From positions 44,378,501 to 44,442,500 of the forward strand of contig JAVUNC010000005.1 of the NCBI GenBank assembly GCA_032173965.1: a stretch of 64,000 nt of DNA, read 5' to 3'. This DNA comes from Sitta carolinensis. Its lineage: Eukaryota; Chordata; Aves; Passeriformes; Sittidae. The notes beneath the pieces were generated by a model. It saw only the letters and a list, made by a program, of their open reading frames with translations, ran no database searches and had not been told where the DNA came from. Made by a program: the position numbers and the translations under genes. Shown piece by piece: positions 1-13,499 of the stretch. Within the stretch, counting starts at the first letter, position 1, and the number at the start of each line of letters is the position of its first letter.

Positions 1-3000
1 GACAAGGCTGTGTGGTACCTCAGTAGGGGATACTGGCTTCCACTTAGGATCCTACACATGAAATCACAAGACAGTTCTGTTACAGCTCCTGCATATGACA
101 GTGGCAGCAAGAACAATTTAATTTTTTTTTCCCAAGCCATTTTATAATAGCTTTCTAAAAATTATCTTTTTCAGCTTGTTCCACTGAATCTAGTTTTAGG
201 TCCTAAGCAAACACTCATAGGTCTCATTGTAAACAACAATAAAAATCCTGGTTTTGTTCATAAAGAACATAATTTTCAAATATTCTTCATGCTACAGCAA
301 GGAAGTTCAGCAACAAGCTTGATTCTTACCTTTCTACTGACAGATATTTGTCTTTTCTAGTGGTATGTAGTTTTCCTTTTTGGTGTGGCATGGTCTTTGG
401 TATATTAAATCTGTCTTTTTCTGGTTCTGCATCTTGGACTAAAGGCATGAAGATGAGGGCATACAAATGAATCTGTTTCTGGCAGGGTTTAATCTAGGAG
501 AAATTTCCCTGTAAATGTTCAAAAACCCCAAAAAACCCAAAAGACAATGGCATGAGTAAGGCAAGTGTGAATAAACCAGTTAAGGATGCACCATCAGGAT
601 GATTCATTTTAATTTATGTGGTGCATCAGTGTGTATACGCATCAAGATAAAATACTTGTATACAGAGCAAGACTGTATTAGATGAAACAGTTTGTATAGA
701 TATAGTTTTTAATAGTAAATTTTCCTCCTAAATTTCTCTCTTGAGAAGGTGCTTTAAAATTGGTTCTCCCTTGAATGGGGACAGACTTGCTAAAAAATCT
801 TGTGACGATGTAGTTCTGTGTATTTTAGAAGAGGTATAAAATGTACTGAGTAAAACTGGAGAAAAGTCAGAGTAACTTGTTATTTTAATATAAGGGTTTG
901 GGTAAGGTGCAGGCTGCCATGCTGTGCTGCAACTCTGTAATCTAGTGAAGTAGAAGGCTAATAATAATTCAGAGACTTTCTTTTTGTTTGTTTTGGATTG
1001 CACAGAGTTCACTTGGAGCTTCCATTAGTCCTTCACTGTTTGTGAACACCACGATCAAAATAACAACGAACATTTGCCGGATAAGTGCTTTGCTTAGAAT
1101 ATTCAAAGAAGCAGGGTTTTCACATGTCAGCAGTCTGCTTAAGCACCCTACCCGAATGACTGAATAGCTGAGCAAAATGCAATCGCAGGAACATTGTCAC
1201 AATGATCTTGCTGTAACGCTATCAAACTGTTGTACCCCTGTTACCTTTCAGACACCGTCATTACTCAGCAGGAACAAGCTGTGGGCGCTGTGTGAGACCT
1301 GTGATAATCTGATCAATTGTGTTTTAATGTTTGTCAGATCGTTTTGTTAACTCTGAAACTCTAATTCAAGTTTTCTTTCATTATTGCATTATATCTTATA
1401 ACTTTATTCACCAATAATTTATTGAAGAGGAGAAAATTATCAGTATGGAGCTGATAGTGCCATCCTTACAGGGATGTTAATAAGGAAATCAAAATCCTCT
1501 GGAGGTAGTTCTAAGCTTAGTGATATTTTTAAAGCTTAACATTTTGACAGCTGTCAAGTACCATCTGATTAAAGGAAGTGCATTTGATAAAATTTAGTGG
1601 TTTGGGAGTCACTTTAGTAGTAATTAATCCTACTTGTTTAAGCATTTCTTAAACTCTATAAATCCATTTGATTGCTTTAACAACAGTCCTGTTATCAGCT
1701 TCTTCGGAAAATTCAGATAAGTGTCCCTGTTTTGCATGTATACTCTGAAGAACTTATCTTTAGAGACATTGTTTTTAAATGGGGGAAAAATTAGAATTTA
1801 TTTGCTTGAAAAAGAGCTCTCTATTGTTTTTTCTCTCTGCACCACATATCCTTTTCAAGTTGGCTGGAACAGTTTGAAGGGTAAATCTAAGGGCAAGACT
1901 AGTTCACTTGCAGTTTATATAAGCAAAATGATGCAAGCTTTTCTACAAAACTGTAAAGTAATTTAATGATGGTATTTATATAAATACAAAACGTTATATG
2001 TTCAATAAAATGTTGAAGAGTTGTCTAGGTAAGTCAACAAGAAAGCAATTTTCTTCCACTCCAGTTAATTTGTTCACAGGAACATATCTTCTGAATAAAC
2101 AAGCAAATCTAATCACTATGACTTAAAACACAATAATCAGTTTTTAATATAGCAGTGTGTAGGAATCTAGAGTTCTGAAAATAACACTACATATATCATC
2201 TTATATTTATATCATCTTATATTAAGTCTCAGGCTGAGAAGTCAAGTCACTAAGTCTCATGTCTCCTATCCAGACTGAAGCAGATAGAGAAGAATGCACA
2301 GAAGGTTTTCAAAATGTTCAGACTAAATGCTGACAGTCTCTTAAATTCACAGAACTTCTTGAATGGGGGGGGACATATTTAAATTCAGACTGACCAGTTT
2401 GATTCTTCTAAATGAGGTTGTTTTTGTGTTGTTTAGTAAAATAGAAAAGCCTGCTTCAGAACCAAACCTGACATATTCTTATGGTTTAGATAATAGACAT
2501 TGCTAGAAACATGACCTGCTTACTTCTTCCATGACTCTAAAGAAATTTTGTTGATATTTACTTATCTATAAATATCTGTGTCTCATTTTGTAAGGTTTTT
2601 TTTTTTTTTTTCTGTAAATGGTTCAGACCTGTATATTTAGTTTCAGAGAGAGCAAAATTAAGTATAATGCATACAACTTGTATTTCCACAGGGCCTTGGC
2701 CTTTATCAACTGAGGCAGTGTGCCTGCCATGCTTCTGAAGTAATATTAACTGAAAATAACACTTTACATCCAATTTAAAAGATACTGTTAAAGAGTATTT
2801 CATTGTAACTATGCTACAGCCACTCAGATCTGTTTCAGCACTTGAAGCAAGCCCAAACTACTGCAAAATTTTCTCACTGTTCATAGTTTCCTTAAGAAAA
2901 AAAACACATGTTAAAGAGTTGTCTTTGGCATATTTAAAGGTTTAAGAATTGGTATGCATGAAGGTTTTAATGATAAATGGGCTAATCTGCTAGAATTCAC

Positions 3001-4549
3001 AGGAAGGGAGAAAGGCAATTGTTATTTACTGGGATAAGATGTTTGATTTAATATTTTAATAAGTAATCTCTGTCTGATAGATGTGATGTTTTAGAAGAGT
3101 GTGTCAAGTACAAAGTTTTTATTTTGATAAAATTTATACATTTTCTAATTTCCAGTAAACATACATGACAGAGGAAACAGGAATTCAAGTTTAATGTGAG
3201 GACAAGTGAACAGTAATGTGACTTTAACATAAAATTTGTGATATTCATTTATAAAGGCCTTCACTGACTACTGAAGCAGGTATACTGGGAGTTTTTCCCA
3301 TTTTTATCCCCCTGCAAAAATGTTTAGAACAACTTCTGGTTTTTAAGCCAATATAAAAAGTGGAACATATCTCCATTACAGCAAAAAAGAAAAAAAAAAA
3401 AAAAAAAACAAAACACAACCAACCCCCTCATAATGATCTCTCTTTCCATATATGTCCCTTATGCTTTTTAGATTGAATGATTGGCTGTTGAATTTTAACT
3501 TCAGGATAATTGGCAACTGTGCTAAAGTGTATGTCTGGGGATTTTTCTACTAATTTTTGGCTAGCTGACATCCCCATCAGTCAGTCTGATCTATGCAAGC
3601 ACATCCTTGTTTAAACACAGAACTTTGCAGGTCCTAAATGATGGCGTTTCTCCAGCACAGAGCAAATTGCAGAATAAAGAGGCATTATAGTAATGTTAAA
3701 TCACTTGCAAAAAACCTTGTATTTACTAATGTAAGTTTGTGTGAGGTGTCTTGTAAATCTAGTGGTTGATTCAAGCATTGTATCTGAAGCTTATTGTATC
3801 TGAAACTATTTTATTTTCCTAATGAGTTTGAAGGTGCTTGCAATTTTCTGAGTATGAAATATGCATGTGGGATTTTTTAAGAGGGTATTTGTTTGAAAAG
3901 TTACCATCATTGACAGAAATTCAATGATTGCTCACTACAGGATTCTAAAAGCAGTAAAATAAAAATTAGAAGGTACTTCAGATGGAGTTTTATTGCAGGT
4001 GGTAGATAAGGAAAAAAACATCTTTGGTATTTGAAAAGTAGCAAAATTTTTTTTACTTCAGTGGAATTTGATCTACTTTATAACCCATGGCAATGTCTTA
4101 AGGTGAAAATCTGTTTCCTACATGAAACTGCCTTTACAGACTGGAATCTTCAAGTTGCCTTGAAAATTGTCCATGCAGTTAACCTTATTAGGGACTACAA
4201 AAACATGTGTTTAAAGATCTGTTTGTTTTGAGAAGTTAACAACAGAATTACCCCTTCATGTATCCTATTTTTTTTTTTTTTTTATGGTAGCAAAAGAAGA
4301 TCACTGAAACTTCTGTCTGAATGTTTGTCCATACTTAAAATTGCTCTCACATGACTGATCAATAACATACATCTTGAATCCATATTTTTAGACCTGTATT
4401 GCTCAGTGGTATCAAGTATGCAATTGAATTAAAGTTGCTAAAAGTCACTGCAAGGAACAGCCTGTGCATGCCCTGGTAACATGCAGCAGATCTGGAGTGC
4501 TTTGTCTGACCAAATCGCCTTTGAACTACAAACTTGGCTAAGTGTAGAT
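1..4549. other. AT-rich non-coding stretch, no gene seen
   Basis: No open frame here exceeds about 95 codons and none shows a protein family signature. The stretch holds a T16 run at 2596-2611, an A6-G-A19 run at 3383-3408 that passes into an AC-rich tail to about 3427, and a T16 run at 4268-4283. It also has a 16-bp unit present twice in tandem at 2193-2224 (unit begins ATATCATC). The sequence is otherwise unique-looking and could be intron or intergenic DNA; nothing in it decides between the two. Confidence 0.7.
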
Positions 4550-4840
4550 GATTCTTCAGGAGCAGTCAGCATGGATTCACCAAGGGGAAATCATGCCTGA
4601 CCAATTTGGTGGCCTTCTATGATGGCAGGATGGGTTGATGAGGGGAGAGCAGTGGATATTTTCTACATTGACTCCAGCAAAACTTTTGACATTGTCTACC
4701 ATAACATCCTCATAGGTAAGTGCAGGAAATGTGGGTTAGAGGAATGGGCAGTGAGATGGATCAAGAACTAGGTGAATGGCAGGGCTCAGAGGGTTGTGAT
4801 CATCAGAGTAGAATCCAGATGATTTCTTTCTCCAGAGATA

Positions 4841-5344
4841 GCACTGGGTCCAGTCTTTTTCAGCTTATTTGTCAGTGACCTGGATAAAGGGATAGAATGT
4901 ACCCTTGGCAAGTTTGTTGATGATATGAAATTGGGGCAGTGGCTCATACACCTGAAGGATGTGATGCCATTCATTGAGAGGCTGGAGAATTGGACAGAGA
5001 GAAATCTGAAGAAGTTCAATGAGAGTAAGTGTGGGGTCCTGCACCTGGGGAGGAATAATCCCAAGTACCAGTACAGATTGGGGGCTGACCCACTAGAGAG
5101 AAGCTCTGAAAGAGGGGACCTGGGAGTCTTGGTGGATGACAAATTGACCATGAGGCAGCAGTGCCCTTGCAGCCAGGGGTGCAAATGGTGTCCTGGGATG
5201 CACTGGGAGGAGTGTGGCCAGCAAGTCACAGGACATGATCCTTTAGCTCTACTCCACCCTACTGAGGACACAGCTGGAGTATTGTGTTCAGTTCTGGTTT
5301 CCACAGTTGAAGATGAACAAGCAGCTCTCCTGGAGAGGGTTTAG
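4841..5344 (+). pseudogene. CR1 reverse transcriptase C-terminal remnant
   Basis: One frame stays open from the LGPV block at about 4844 to a TAG at 5342-5344. It covers the FVDD catalytic box and the segment after it (KLGQW; IERLENWTERNLKKFNESKC; LGVLVDDKLTM), which matches the thumb and C-terminal region of CR1 ORF2. The reading after about 5160 (PCSQGCKWCPGMHWEE) is out of register with the family, suggesting a small deletion near 5158-5165. There is no start codon of its own: the first ATG at 4925 lies within the catalytic box. It is a decayed fragment of the element, not a host gene. Confidence 0.9.
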
Positions 5345-5743
5345 TGGATTAGAGCTGACTGGGGGTCTGGAGCATCTCTCATATGAGGAGAGACCATGGG
5401 ATCTGGGCCTGCTTAACTGAGAGAAGAGAAGGTTGAGAGGGGATCTCATCGATACACATAAATATCTGAAAGGATATTTATAAAGGCCAGACTTTCTTCA
5501 GTGGTGCACAGAGTCCAGATAAGGAGTAACTGCTGTAAACTAAAACATAAGAAATTCCACCTGAACATGAGGAAGAGCATCCTTACATTGAGAGCACTGG
5601 AACTGGCCTCCCAGGAAAGTTGTGGAGTCTCTATTCCTGGAGACATTCCAAACTCCCCTGGATCTTGTGTAACCTGCTCTAGGTGATCATGCCTTCACAG
5701 AGTGGTTGGGCTAGAGGATCTATAGAAGTCTCATCCAACTCTA

Positions 5744-5759
5744 TTCTGTGATTCTGTGA
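5744..5759 (+). repeat. CR1 3'-terminal 8-bp tandem repeat
   Basis: Two copies of TTCTGTGA end the element. CR1 elements characteristically finish in such short direct repeats rather than in a poly-A tail. The repeats fix both the orientation (+) and the right boundary of the copy. Confidence 0.9.
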
Positions 5760-5760
5760 A

Positions 5761-7363
5761 GTGCCTGTAAAAGCTTATAATGGCTCACCTGTTTGGTGAT
5801 AACCCATTCAAGTTTTCTCCTTTGCAGTGTTTCTTAACTCTAAGTCCTATAAGATTTCAGTTAAAGTTTAGATCCTTTACAACTGGATAATTTTTGCTAA
5901 AATAGAAGTTTGACCTTTATACCATTGAAGCATTGTTGAAAATGAAGAAATGTTAGTTTATCATACAAAACATGAGGGTGTTTTTGATATTGGCTTAGTG
6001 AACAATATGTGTTGGGGAACTCTGCAGAGATACTGATACCACTATGTGTCAAATGGCACATTTGGGTGCACCAATTAACACTTGCTTTACCCTTCATTCC
6101 TCTTGGAAAAAGTAATTTTCACCTAAGAGTATTCTGTGTTTTTTTTTTTTTCCTAGCTTCTGTTTGTACAATGGACTGTAGGACTCTGCTAGGTTTAATT
6201 CCAGTGGGGATCTTTGGGCCTTTTAGAGCCAGTAGAAAACAAGAAAAAAGTGTCTGAAATTTGAAAGGCTTGAAGAACTCTAGCACATAGAGTGCTGTTG
6301 ATCGAGGGGCAATTTCTTGGAATGGTTTTGTTCTGATAAACAAATGTGTGATTGGTCTGGTAGTCCTCCAGTACTAATGATCTATCACTATCTGGGGAAG
6401 TTTCAAAATGCTTAATCAGTAGGGCTGGAAATACTGAGTCATAAGAACAATAATCTGTGTTTAATGCCCTAGAAATTTGTAGAATATCCAAAAAGACATA
6501 TTATAGTTTGAGCCTGATGCTTCCATCCCACTGACCTCTGTGGGGCTCCCAGAATATGTAGATGCATTGTTGAAATGATGTTCAGGGCAGATTTTGCCTT
6601 TTGACAGACTACCCAGGCAACTGTGCAGATTTTGCTCTACAAGAACTTGCCATTAAAAATGCATTTAGTAGGCTGAGACATATGGAAGCTATAACACATC
6701 TGGTCCCTAAAGCCAAATTGTGTATGAAGCAGTATTGGTCTTTTTTCATTCCTAAATGTTCTCTACTCTGATGGTAGATTAAATGGTTTGTAATGTTTCC
6801 CAATATGTTGATGTTCATGTAAATCAACACATAATCTATCAGCATTGTAAAATTTTGTCTAGTGATATTTCTCACTATTGATTTTGTATAGCTTTGAATG
6901 CAAAATACGGGAGGAGTGATTAACTTAGTTACATCATTCTTTTAGTTTTAAAACGTGAGGTAATACTGATGTATTTTTATTTCTGGTTTGAAAACTCCAT
7001 TGCCCAAAACAACAGCCGACAGTCATCTTAATGAGGAATTAAGACAGGATATGAGCACTTGCACAAGCGTAAAAGATACTTGATGATGTATTATAATGTT
7101 CCCCAAGAAAAGCATTCCTAAGAAATAAAAGGGAATCATAATGTAAAAGATAAATGAAAAAGATGGTAAAGAGAATCTGCAGACTTGATATATGGATATA
7201 TGCTTCCTCTTGCCTGGGGCAACCTACCAAGTATAACACTGAGTAATTGTACTATTTCTGTTCTCAGAAAAGATTATATTAATAATCAAATTAAATTTCA
7301 AAACCATATTTCTACCTCTTGGATAACTATGGAAAGCATTTTTGAGGACAGCAGTGGAATTTT
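5761..7363. other. Non-coding DNA between two CR1 copies
   Basis: I see no gene here. A T12-type run lies near 6139-6151. Open frames on both strands around 6009-6875 are under 100 codons, overlap one another and have no family features. The stretch separates two CR1 copies in opposite orientation, (+) to the left and (-) to the right. Confidence 0.65.
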
Positions 7364-7676
7364 ATAGAATCATAGAATGGTTTCAGTTTGAAGGGACCTA
7401 AATGATTATCTATTTCCAAGCCCCCAGCCATGAGCAGGAACACCTTCCACTAGACCAGGTTGCTCCAAGCCCCATCCAGCCTGGCCTTGAAAGCTTCCAG
7501 GGTTGTGGCATCCACAGCTTCTCTGGGTAACTTGTGTCTGTGCCTTACCACTGTTGTAGTACAGAATTTCTTCCTAATATCTAATCTAAACATGCTCTCT
7601 TGAGTTATAGACCGTTACCCCTTGTCCTATCACTGCATGTTCACCCTGTACAAGAGAACATGTGTAGATCTCTCCT
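7364..7676 (-). mobile_element. CR1 LINE 3'-end fragment
   Basis: The left edge reads ATAGAATCATAGAAT, the reverse complement of a CR1 terminal repeat. It is followed by the typical minus-strand CR1 tail wording (TTTGAAGGGACCT, then CCATCCAGCCTGGCCTTGAA and CTTGTCCTATCACT). The fragment is about 310 bp of 3' sequence, truncated on its 5' side (right edge, position approximate). It contains no intact coding sequence. Orientation is clear because the terminal repeat is on the left. Confidence 0.93.
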
Positions 7677-8569
7677 GAACTAGCAGTAATCACTTGGTTC
7701 CAGAACTAAAAGGCAGTGAGGGTTTTTTTCCGTCACATCAGGTATTTGAGGGCTTCAGATACAGAGATGTAAAGTGTTATAAGCCCCCACCCCACGACAC
7801 TGACAGATTTTGACCTGCTTGAAAAATACAATTTGCCGACAGTGTCTGCTCAAGAGCAGATGTAGCACATTAAGATCCAAGCTTGTCATGAGTCTAGGAT
7901 CTTATTGACAACATGACTTTTCATCTCTGAAACAGGACTGATCTAATTCACTTGTTAACTAAAGGTTAATTAATTTAATGAAAAGACTGTAGTTTGATGT
8001 TGTAACATATTGTGGCAGGATCAGATTGATGTTGCTGCTCCCTGATGTCCATTCCCACTGTTGACCAGCTTTACTGACAGAAGTGTGGTGTAGTTAGTGC
8101 AGTGACCAAATTAAGGAACTGATCCCTCTGAAAAGCAATCCAGTGAAAAGAAACAGTGTTTCCCATCTTTTAGCATTTCTTGTACTCAACAGGACCAGCT
8201 CCTCAGCCTTGTGCGTCCTCATTAGGAAGGCTAAGAAGTTATGAGAGGGTGGAAAAAGCATCAGGTAGAAATTTTATGAGAGGGAATTTTGTAGTAAGAG
8301 ACTACAACTACAGATGGCAGGGGCTGCAGAACTTTTTTTCCTGACTCTTCCATTCAAGAGTGAAGTGACTTTGAATTTATAACTTTCCTGCTGTTTGTAA
8401 TTCTTTTTAAACTCTACTGAAATCTGAAGGAAATTATTTTTTATTGGAAAATGTTAGGTCAGAGAAGTGCAAATGTTTCAATTTTACATGGGCTTTTGGC
8501 AGAGCATGTTTTGCTACAGTGAGGTACATGAGGACTACTGTCTTCCTTGACTTTGCTCCGTGCCTGAAA
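7677..8569. other. Non-coding stretch, nothing recognised
   Basis: There is no open frame of note, no recognisable repeat and no RNA gene. The sequence is moderately AT-rich and complex. Confidence 0.6.
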
Positions 8570-8625
8570 GTTGTAGAGTCTTAGGACAGTTTGGACTGGA
8601 AGGAACCTTAAAGATCATCCATACT
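8570..8625 (-). mobile_element. Short CR1 3'-end remnant
   Basis: The segment GGACTGGAAGGAACCTTAAA followed by GATCATCCA matches the minus-strand form of the last about 50 bp of CR1 (family wording: GG.TTGGAAGGGACCTTAAAGATCATC). The terminal repeat has decayed to AGAGTCTTAGGACAG. Sequence to the right of about 8625 no longer resembles the element, so this is a very short, old or heavily truncated copy. Confidence 0.7.
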
Positions 8626-11600
8626 TGGTCTTAATCACAGTGTCCTGAAGCTTTTGCATCTCTCTGCAAGCAGCCTAAGAAGCCTTGGAATTCCAGTTTT
8701 AGTAAGAGGCTTTCAGAAATTCTGTGCAGTTACCCTTTCTCATCATGGAGAACAAGTTATATTCATGGGAATCAAGGCAGTGTGGCCGTCTTGGCTGTCA
8801 GAGTGAATTTTTTTATTGAATCAGATGTTTCTAATATTCAATTGACTAGAGAAGATATATTTTTCAGAATATTTGACTTCTAGTAACAGAAACTGTTTTG
8901 ATCATCCTGATTTTATGTTTTTACTCAAGACCTCTGTCTGATTTTGGTATGCTTTTGATTTGTTTATGTTCATTTGCTTTCAGCACTCCTACCTGCAGAA
9001 TGTGACATAAAGATCAGTTCTATAAGAGTATATTTGAGTAATTCACCTTTGTCATCTTGTGAGTTATAGGTCATCATTGGAGTCCTTCCCTTCCTTTAGC
9101 TGAAGCTGATACACCTTAGTCTCTGTACAATAAATGTTTAAAATATACAGGGTTTTTTTTCCCTATCAGATGGTCATTTTTATCTTCCTGTGATATTATA
9201 CTCTTACATTGTGGGGATTTTAAAAATTATTTCATGTTGTACATGGGTGACTTCAACCATGTTTGACAGACCACAGTTTGACAGAGCATATCTTCTATAT
9301 GCGTTATAAAATAATTTAACAAAATTTTTTTCTTCTCTCTAATCTAGTGCATCTGCAGACTGATTCAATAAACTGCATATGAAAGGAGGGATGTCAACAG
9401 TCTTTGGCTGTGTCTGTATGGAGATCTTGGATCCTGGCATGCCTTGTATAGACCTGAAGGTGACCCTGTATATGCTTACTCTGGGGCAGTGCAGTAAGAT
9501 GAAGGTAATGGACCAATCTACCAATGATCTCCTGGTAGAACATACACTGTGTGTCCTGTAGCCACAATTCCCAGGGCTTGTTTCTTAGCTGTGGCATCCC
9601 AGCTGAGATGTATCCTTTGCTCATGAAGTTTCTGTGGTCTGTATTAGGACAAGGGAAACCAAATTCTAACACAGCTGGGCTCTTGGCTGTCTGTCCAGGT
9701 TCTGAATTAGACTGAAATATGCTGGCCTATTTGTGCTGCAAGATGGCTAAAAAAGCTGCTCTTTATAATTTTTCAACTGTTGGTAGACCTTCCATCTGAG
9801 ATGAGAGGTGGTATTGGACCCATGGTACATAAAACTATCAAGAACATAAGATTAATGCAATAGGAGCAATAGAAGTTTGCCACGGAGAGGGCTTAGGTAA
9901 AGTATGTATTTGGGTAGTCTTACAGAGATATTTTTTATCTTGTTTGGAACTTATTTAATTTGCATAGTAAAGAGTTAATACATTTCTTCTGTGGATTTTA
10001 GTGGTTTTACATTTGAAAGGTCTTGCAGAATTGCTGCTTTTTATTTTTTGGTTTTTTTTTTTTTTTTTTGTAATGCTAGTAATGACTGTCTGAATGTTGT
10101 GGTGATCCATTCTTAACTTATGTAACAGTTATCAGCTTAAACTTGAGGTTGATTTATTCCACTTGCAAAACTGCAATGTATGGGAAGTTCTTTTCTGCAC
10201 AGAATGGGTTATGTGTATATCCATGGAAGGACGCAGATTTGTTGTAGAAAATGAGAGGATAACTGCCGAGGCTGTTTTGTGTAATGATTGAAGCAGTGGT
10301 AATTTATCACTTTGGGATAAATTAATTTTTTTTTATCCACACATCACTCAGAATTGATTTAGCATAAAAATGTCAAACTTACTTTATAATCTTGCTCTCA
10401 TCGACATTACCTTGGCTGTCCAGTGTTACAGTGACCTTCGAATAATACATTCTGTGTGAACAGTTGAGCTTGATTGATGATGTGTGGATCTTTAACAGCA
10501 ACTGGGACTAGTAACTATGTATAACAGGGCACGAATTTGTTTAGTAATGGAAACAGTAAGGGATGTATGCACAGTGTATATACACACTTTTCTGAGGACT
10601 GCTGATATTTAATGTATCACCGTTCAGTTTATCACAGTTGCAGTTCACTTTCTGATATTGACATCACAAGTAAGTTTTATTTACTATTTTATTATTTAGT
10701 ATACTATTATTTAAGGTATCTAAACACACTAAGTTGCATCTGTCTTTATTCCTAGTACTCTAGATTTTGGATTGCATGAGTAAATTAAATTAGTAAATTC
10801 CACTTTTCTCTCTGTCTCCATAACTTTTTTCCATCTTTTCTGCTGGTATTCCCTTTATGCACTTTTTCTCAGTTTTTTAGTCTTTGTTATCTGACATCTC
10901 CTGAGCACAGGAAAGTGAGTTGCTTTCCATTTCTGCTGAATAAAGCATGGTTTCTGGGTAGTTTTGTATATTTACAGGGAATGATCATCGTGAAACTTAG
11001 ATTTTAAAATTGCAATTCTACGCTTATAGACAATACCACAAAGTACTTTATTCTCCCGAAATGTGTTCATTTTGTGAAATCATGTTTGTATCTGGATGCT
11101 TTAGTTTATTTTAAAAAGTAAAGAAAATAAAAATGCTTTATAAGGACAAACATCAGTTTGTCCTACTGTTATCTGTCAAAGGCTAAGAAGCATGAGGGGT
11201 AACTGAAAGCATGCAAGCTGGATTTAGTACATTTTTTGTATAGCATTTAGTGACATTATATACATAGGTGCCAATTATCCCTGTGTAAAATCTTTGGAGG
11301 CTCTTTGTACTGATGAAACAGAGAAAGCAGTTTGAATATGATGAAATTACTAGACAGTTGTGCCAGAGTGTTGTCTTTGGACACGTGTTTCCTTTTACAC
11401 AATGATGTAAAGAAGGAACTGACAATTCTGTGCAAGATCCTGAGAGCAGCTAAAGGATATGGTGCTTACTCTCTAGAAAATACTGTATTTTCATTTATAA
11501 ATGATGGATCCTTAGGAGGCAATAAACACAGAATCCCACCTTTGGTGCCTGTTTTTAGAATTCATGCATGAAGTGCACTTCAAGACATGGTACCACAAAC

Positions 11601-13499
11601 AAAGCTGCACGTCCTGTAGAGATCTGTAGAGGTGTGTATTCCCTGAACTGTTGTTTAAGTCCTGAAAGCTGATCTTTGACAGGTTTCTCAACTCTGTAAG
11701 ATCTTACATTGTGATTGTTCTCCTTGTTTCTAAAGCTAAGGTATTTATTTATTTATTTTACTTGAAGCTTTGAGCTAGGCAGCCTAGTGATTTCTCTAAG
11801 CTGCACTGCTTCTTATGTGAGGACCATGATATTTGTGAGGTCTGGAACATACAGCTTATGGTTTTTGAAGTAAGGTGTACAGTCAATTTCTTTAATCCTT
11901 TTGGTTTTTAAACTGCACTGTGGCTGGACCCCTGGTTTCCCTGACTCAGGGCTTTAAAACTTTCTGCTTCCCTCTGGGTGAACAGGATATCAGTGAATTG
12001 GGATAAAATTGTTTTTAGCTTTCTGCACAACTAAAATGGACTTCCAAGTTTACCTCAGTTCAATTGTTTCTCTAGCATCTGTCAGACTGCTTTTGCTTTC
12101 AATTTTTTTTTTAGCTTTCCAGCCAAGTTGGTAATAAAGCTTGAAATCTTTCTCCTTGTCTGAACCCACTTGCTGCTTCTATAATTGTCAAATTAGTGCT
12201 TTGTACTAAAGTGTCTCTGTAGTGCTTTTAAATTTAAGTGTTAGTCTGTAGCTATAAAAAAAAAAAATTCCTTTTTTGCCTGCCTAGGCACAAGAAATGG
12301 GCAGAATGAATACTTCACTCGTTGCTGTGAAAGACTGGATTAAAGACTTCTAGTAGATGTCTTCCTTGCCTTTTCTCCACTTCTCTGGCCACAGCTAACA
12401 TAATCGCTGGCCTTTTGAACACAGGCAGAGATTACACAAAGCAACCAGACTTATCTAATGTTTTGCTGCTGCTGAGACTGCTGCCTCCTGTCTTTCTTAC
12501 TGTAAACTGTGAATCTGATCCTGGGTAATCATAACAGTTCACTGCACTGTTACAAAATAAGTCTATGGAAAAAAAGGGGAGAAAAAAGTGAATTTCTTCC
12601 TCATGATTTAAAAATCTAGACCAGCTTACTTGAGAGAATTGGGTCAAGAAAAGATCCTGACTGCATTCCTGGGAGCTAAGGAGCTCCAACAAAGCATGGA
12701 TTACCCCTGACAGTGACTACTTGATCAATATAGTAAAATCTTGCTCTTCCTCAGCAGATTCTTAAGATAGCTGGTATGACAATGTGGGCTGGGACAATGC
12801 TATGTCTATTAGGTACTTGGGTTTGACACAGTACTTACAGCAGTTTTCAACCTGTTTGATTTTCTCTGATTGCAGGTAACCAGACATAAAGCTGTGATTT
12901 GAGCACACAAAATCAGTATCTCCTCACACATTGGGTTGGAGCCAAGAACTCTGTGCTATCCCTGCACAGTGAGAATAGATTCTTTGGTTGCAAACATGGT
13001 ATGTCTTTGTGAGTTGCAAATAAAATGTGGCAGCATTCTAAGCTGCACTAGGCATATTTTTAACTGGTTTTACCCCCTGCCATGGTAAAAAATACAGAAT
13101 TCTGTAACATGAAAATAAAATATAATTTGCCATGTCACTATGTGAACAGTGGATGACTTCTTCCTACTGGGGAGAAAAAGAAGCCAAGAGCTGAAATATC
13201 TAAGCCAAAAAAGTTTAAAATTGAAAGTATTTTTCCTTTTAATATTAGGTACCACTACCATGATCTGGCCTAGAACTTTACTTTGTGGTTTGGTTTCTCA
13301 GAAGCAGAGATCAGAAATGCTTCCTTATTTTCTCATACTCCTGGATAATAATCTAGGTTTAAGAATTTTTTGTTTTTACTTTAACTCACAACAGTCTTCC
13401 CTCTGTGTAATGTAACAGCATCTCCTCTGTGTAATCCTACCAGTAAGTGCACTAACAGTGTGACCTGCAGGCTGTCAGCCAGATGATCATCTCCTAAGT
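8626..13499. other. Long gene-free AT-rich stretch
   Basis: This stretch holds a T18 run at 10052-10069, an (ATTT)n microsatellite at 11742-11759 and an A12 run at 12256-12267. Open frames are at most about 92 codons (for example minus-strand 9394-9672) and overlap on opposite strands, as chance frames do. I see no splice-site-bounded candidate exon and no RNA gene. Confidence 0.65.

Larger units (their letters stand above)
4550..5760 (+). mobile_element. CR1 LINE retrotransposon, 5'-truncated and decayed
   Basis: This is the 3' part of a CR1 non-LTR retrotransposon, a LINE that copies itself by target-primed reverse transcription. It starts inside the reverse transcriptase gene at sequence reading QHGFTKGKSC. 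It carries the RT motif A region (DSSKTFD near 4672-4692), the LGPV...SLFVSDL block from about 4844, and the catalytic box as FVDD at 4913-4924, where CR1 usually has FADD. The coding 3' end and non-coding tail continue to two 8-bp repeats TTCTGTGA at 5744-5759, the hallmark CR1 terminus. In-frame stops and small indels (for example between 4715 and 4840) make it inactive. A full CR1 is several kb, so most of the 5' part is missing, as is usual for this family. Family recognition rests on remembered CR1 features, not on an alignment run. Confidence 0.95.

Noticed and set aside
3383..3427. Long A run as a poly-A tail of a retrocopied gene
   Set aside because: No degraded coding sequence or target-site duplication could be seen upstream.
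4786..5304. 172-codon minus-strand open frame
   Set aside because: It lies antisense to the CR1 reverse transcriptase remnant and is a shadow of that coding sequence.
5501..5686. Short plus-strand frame after the RT remnant
   Set aside because: It falls in the CR1 3' region and is part of the element, with no independent gene features.
6009..6491. Overlapping frames of 74-98 codons on both strands
   Set aside because: They cover the same bases in several frames, lack domains and include a T-run translated as Phe; typical chance frames.
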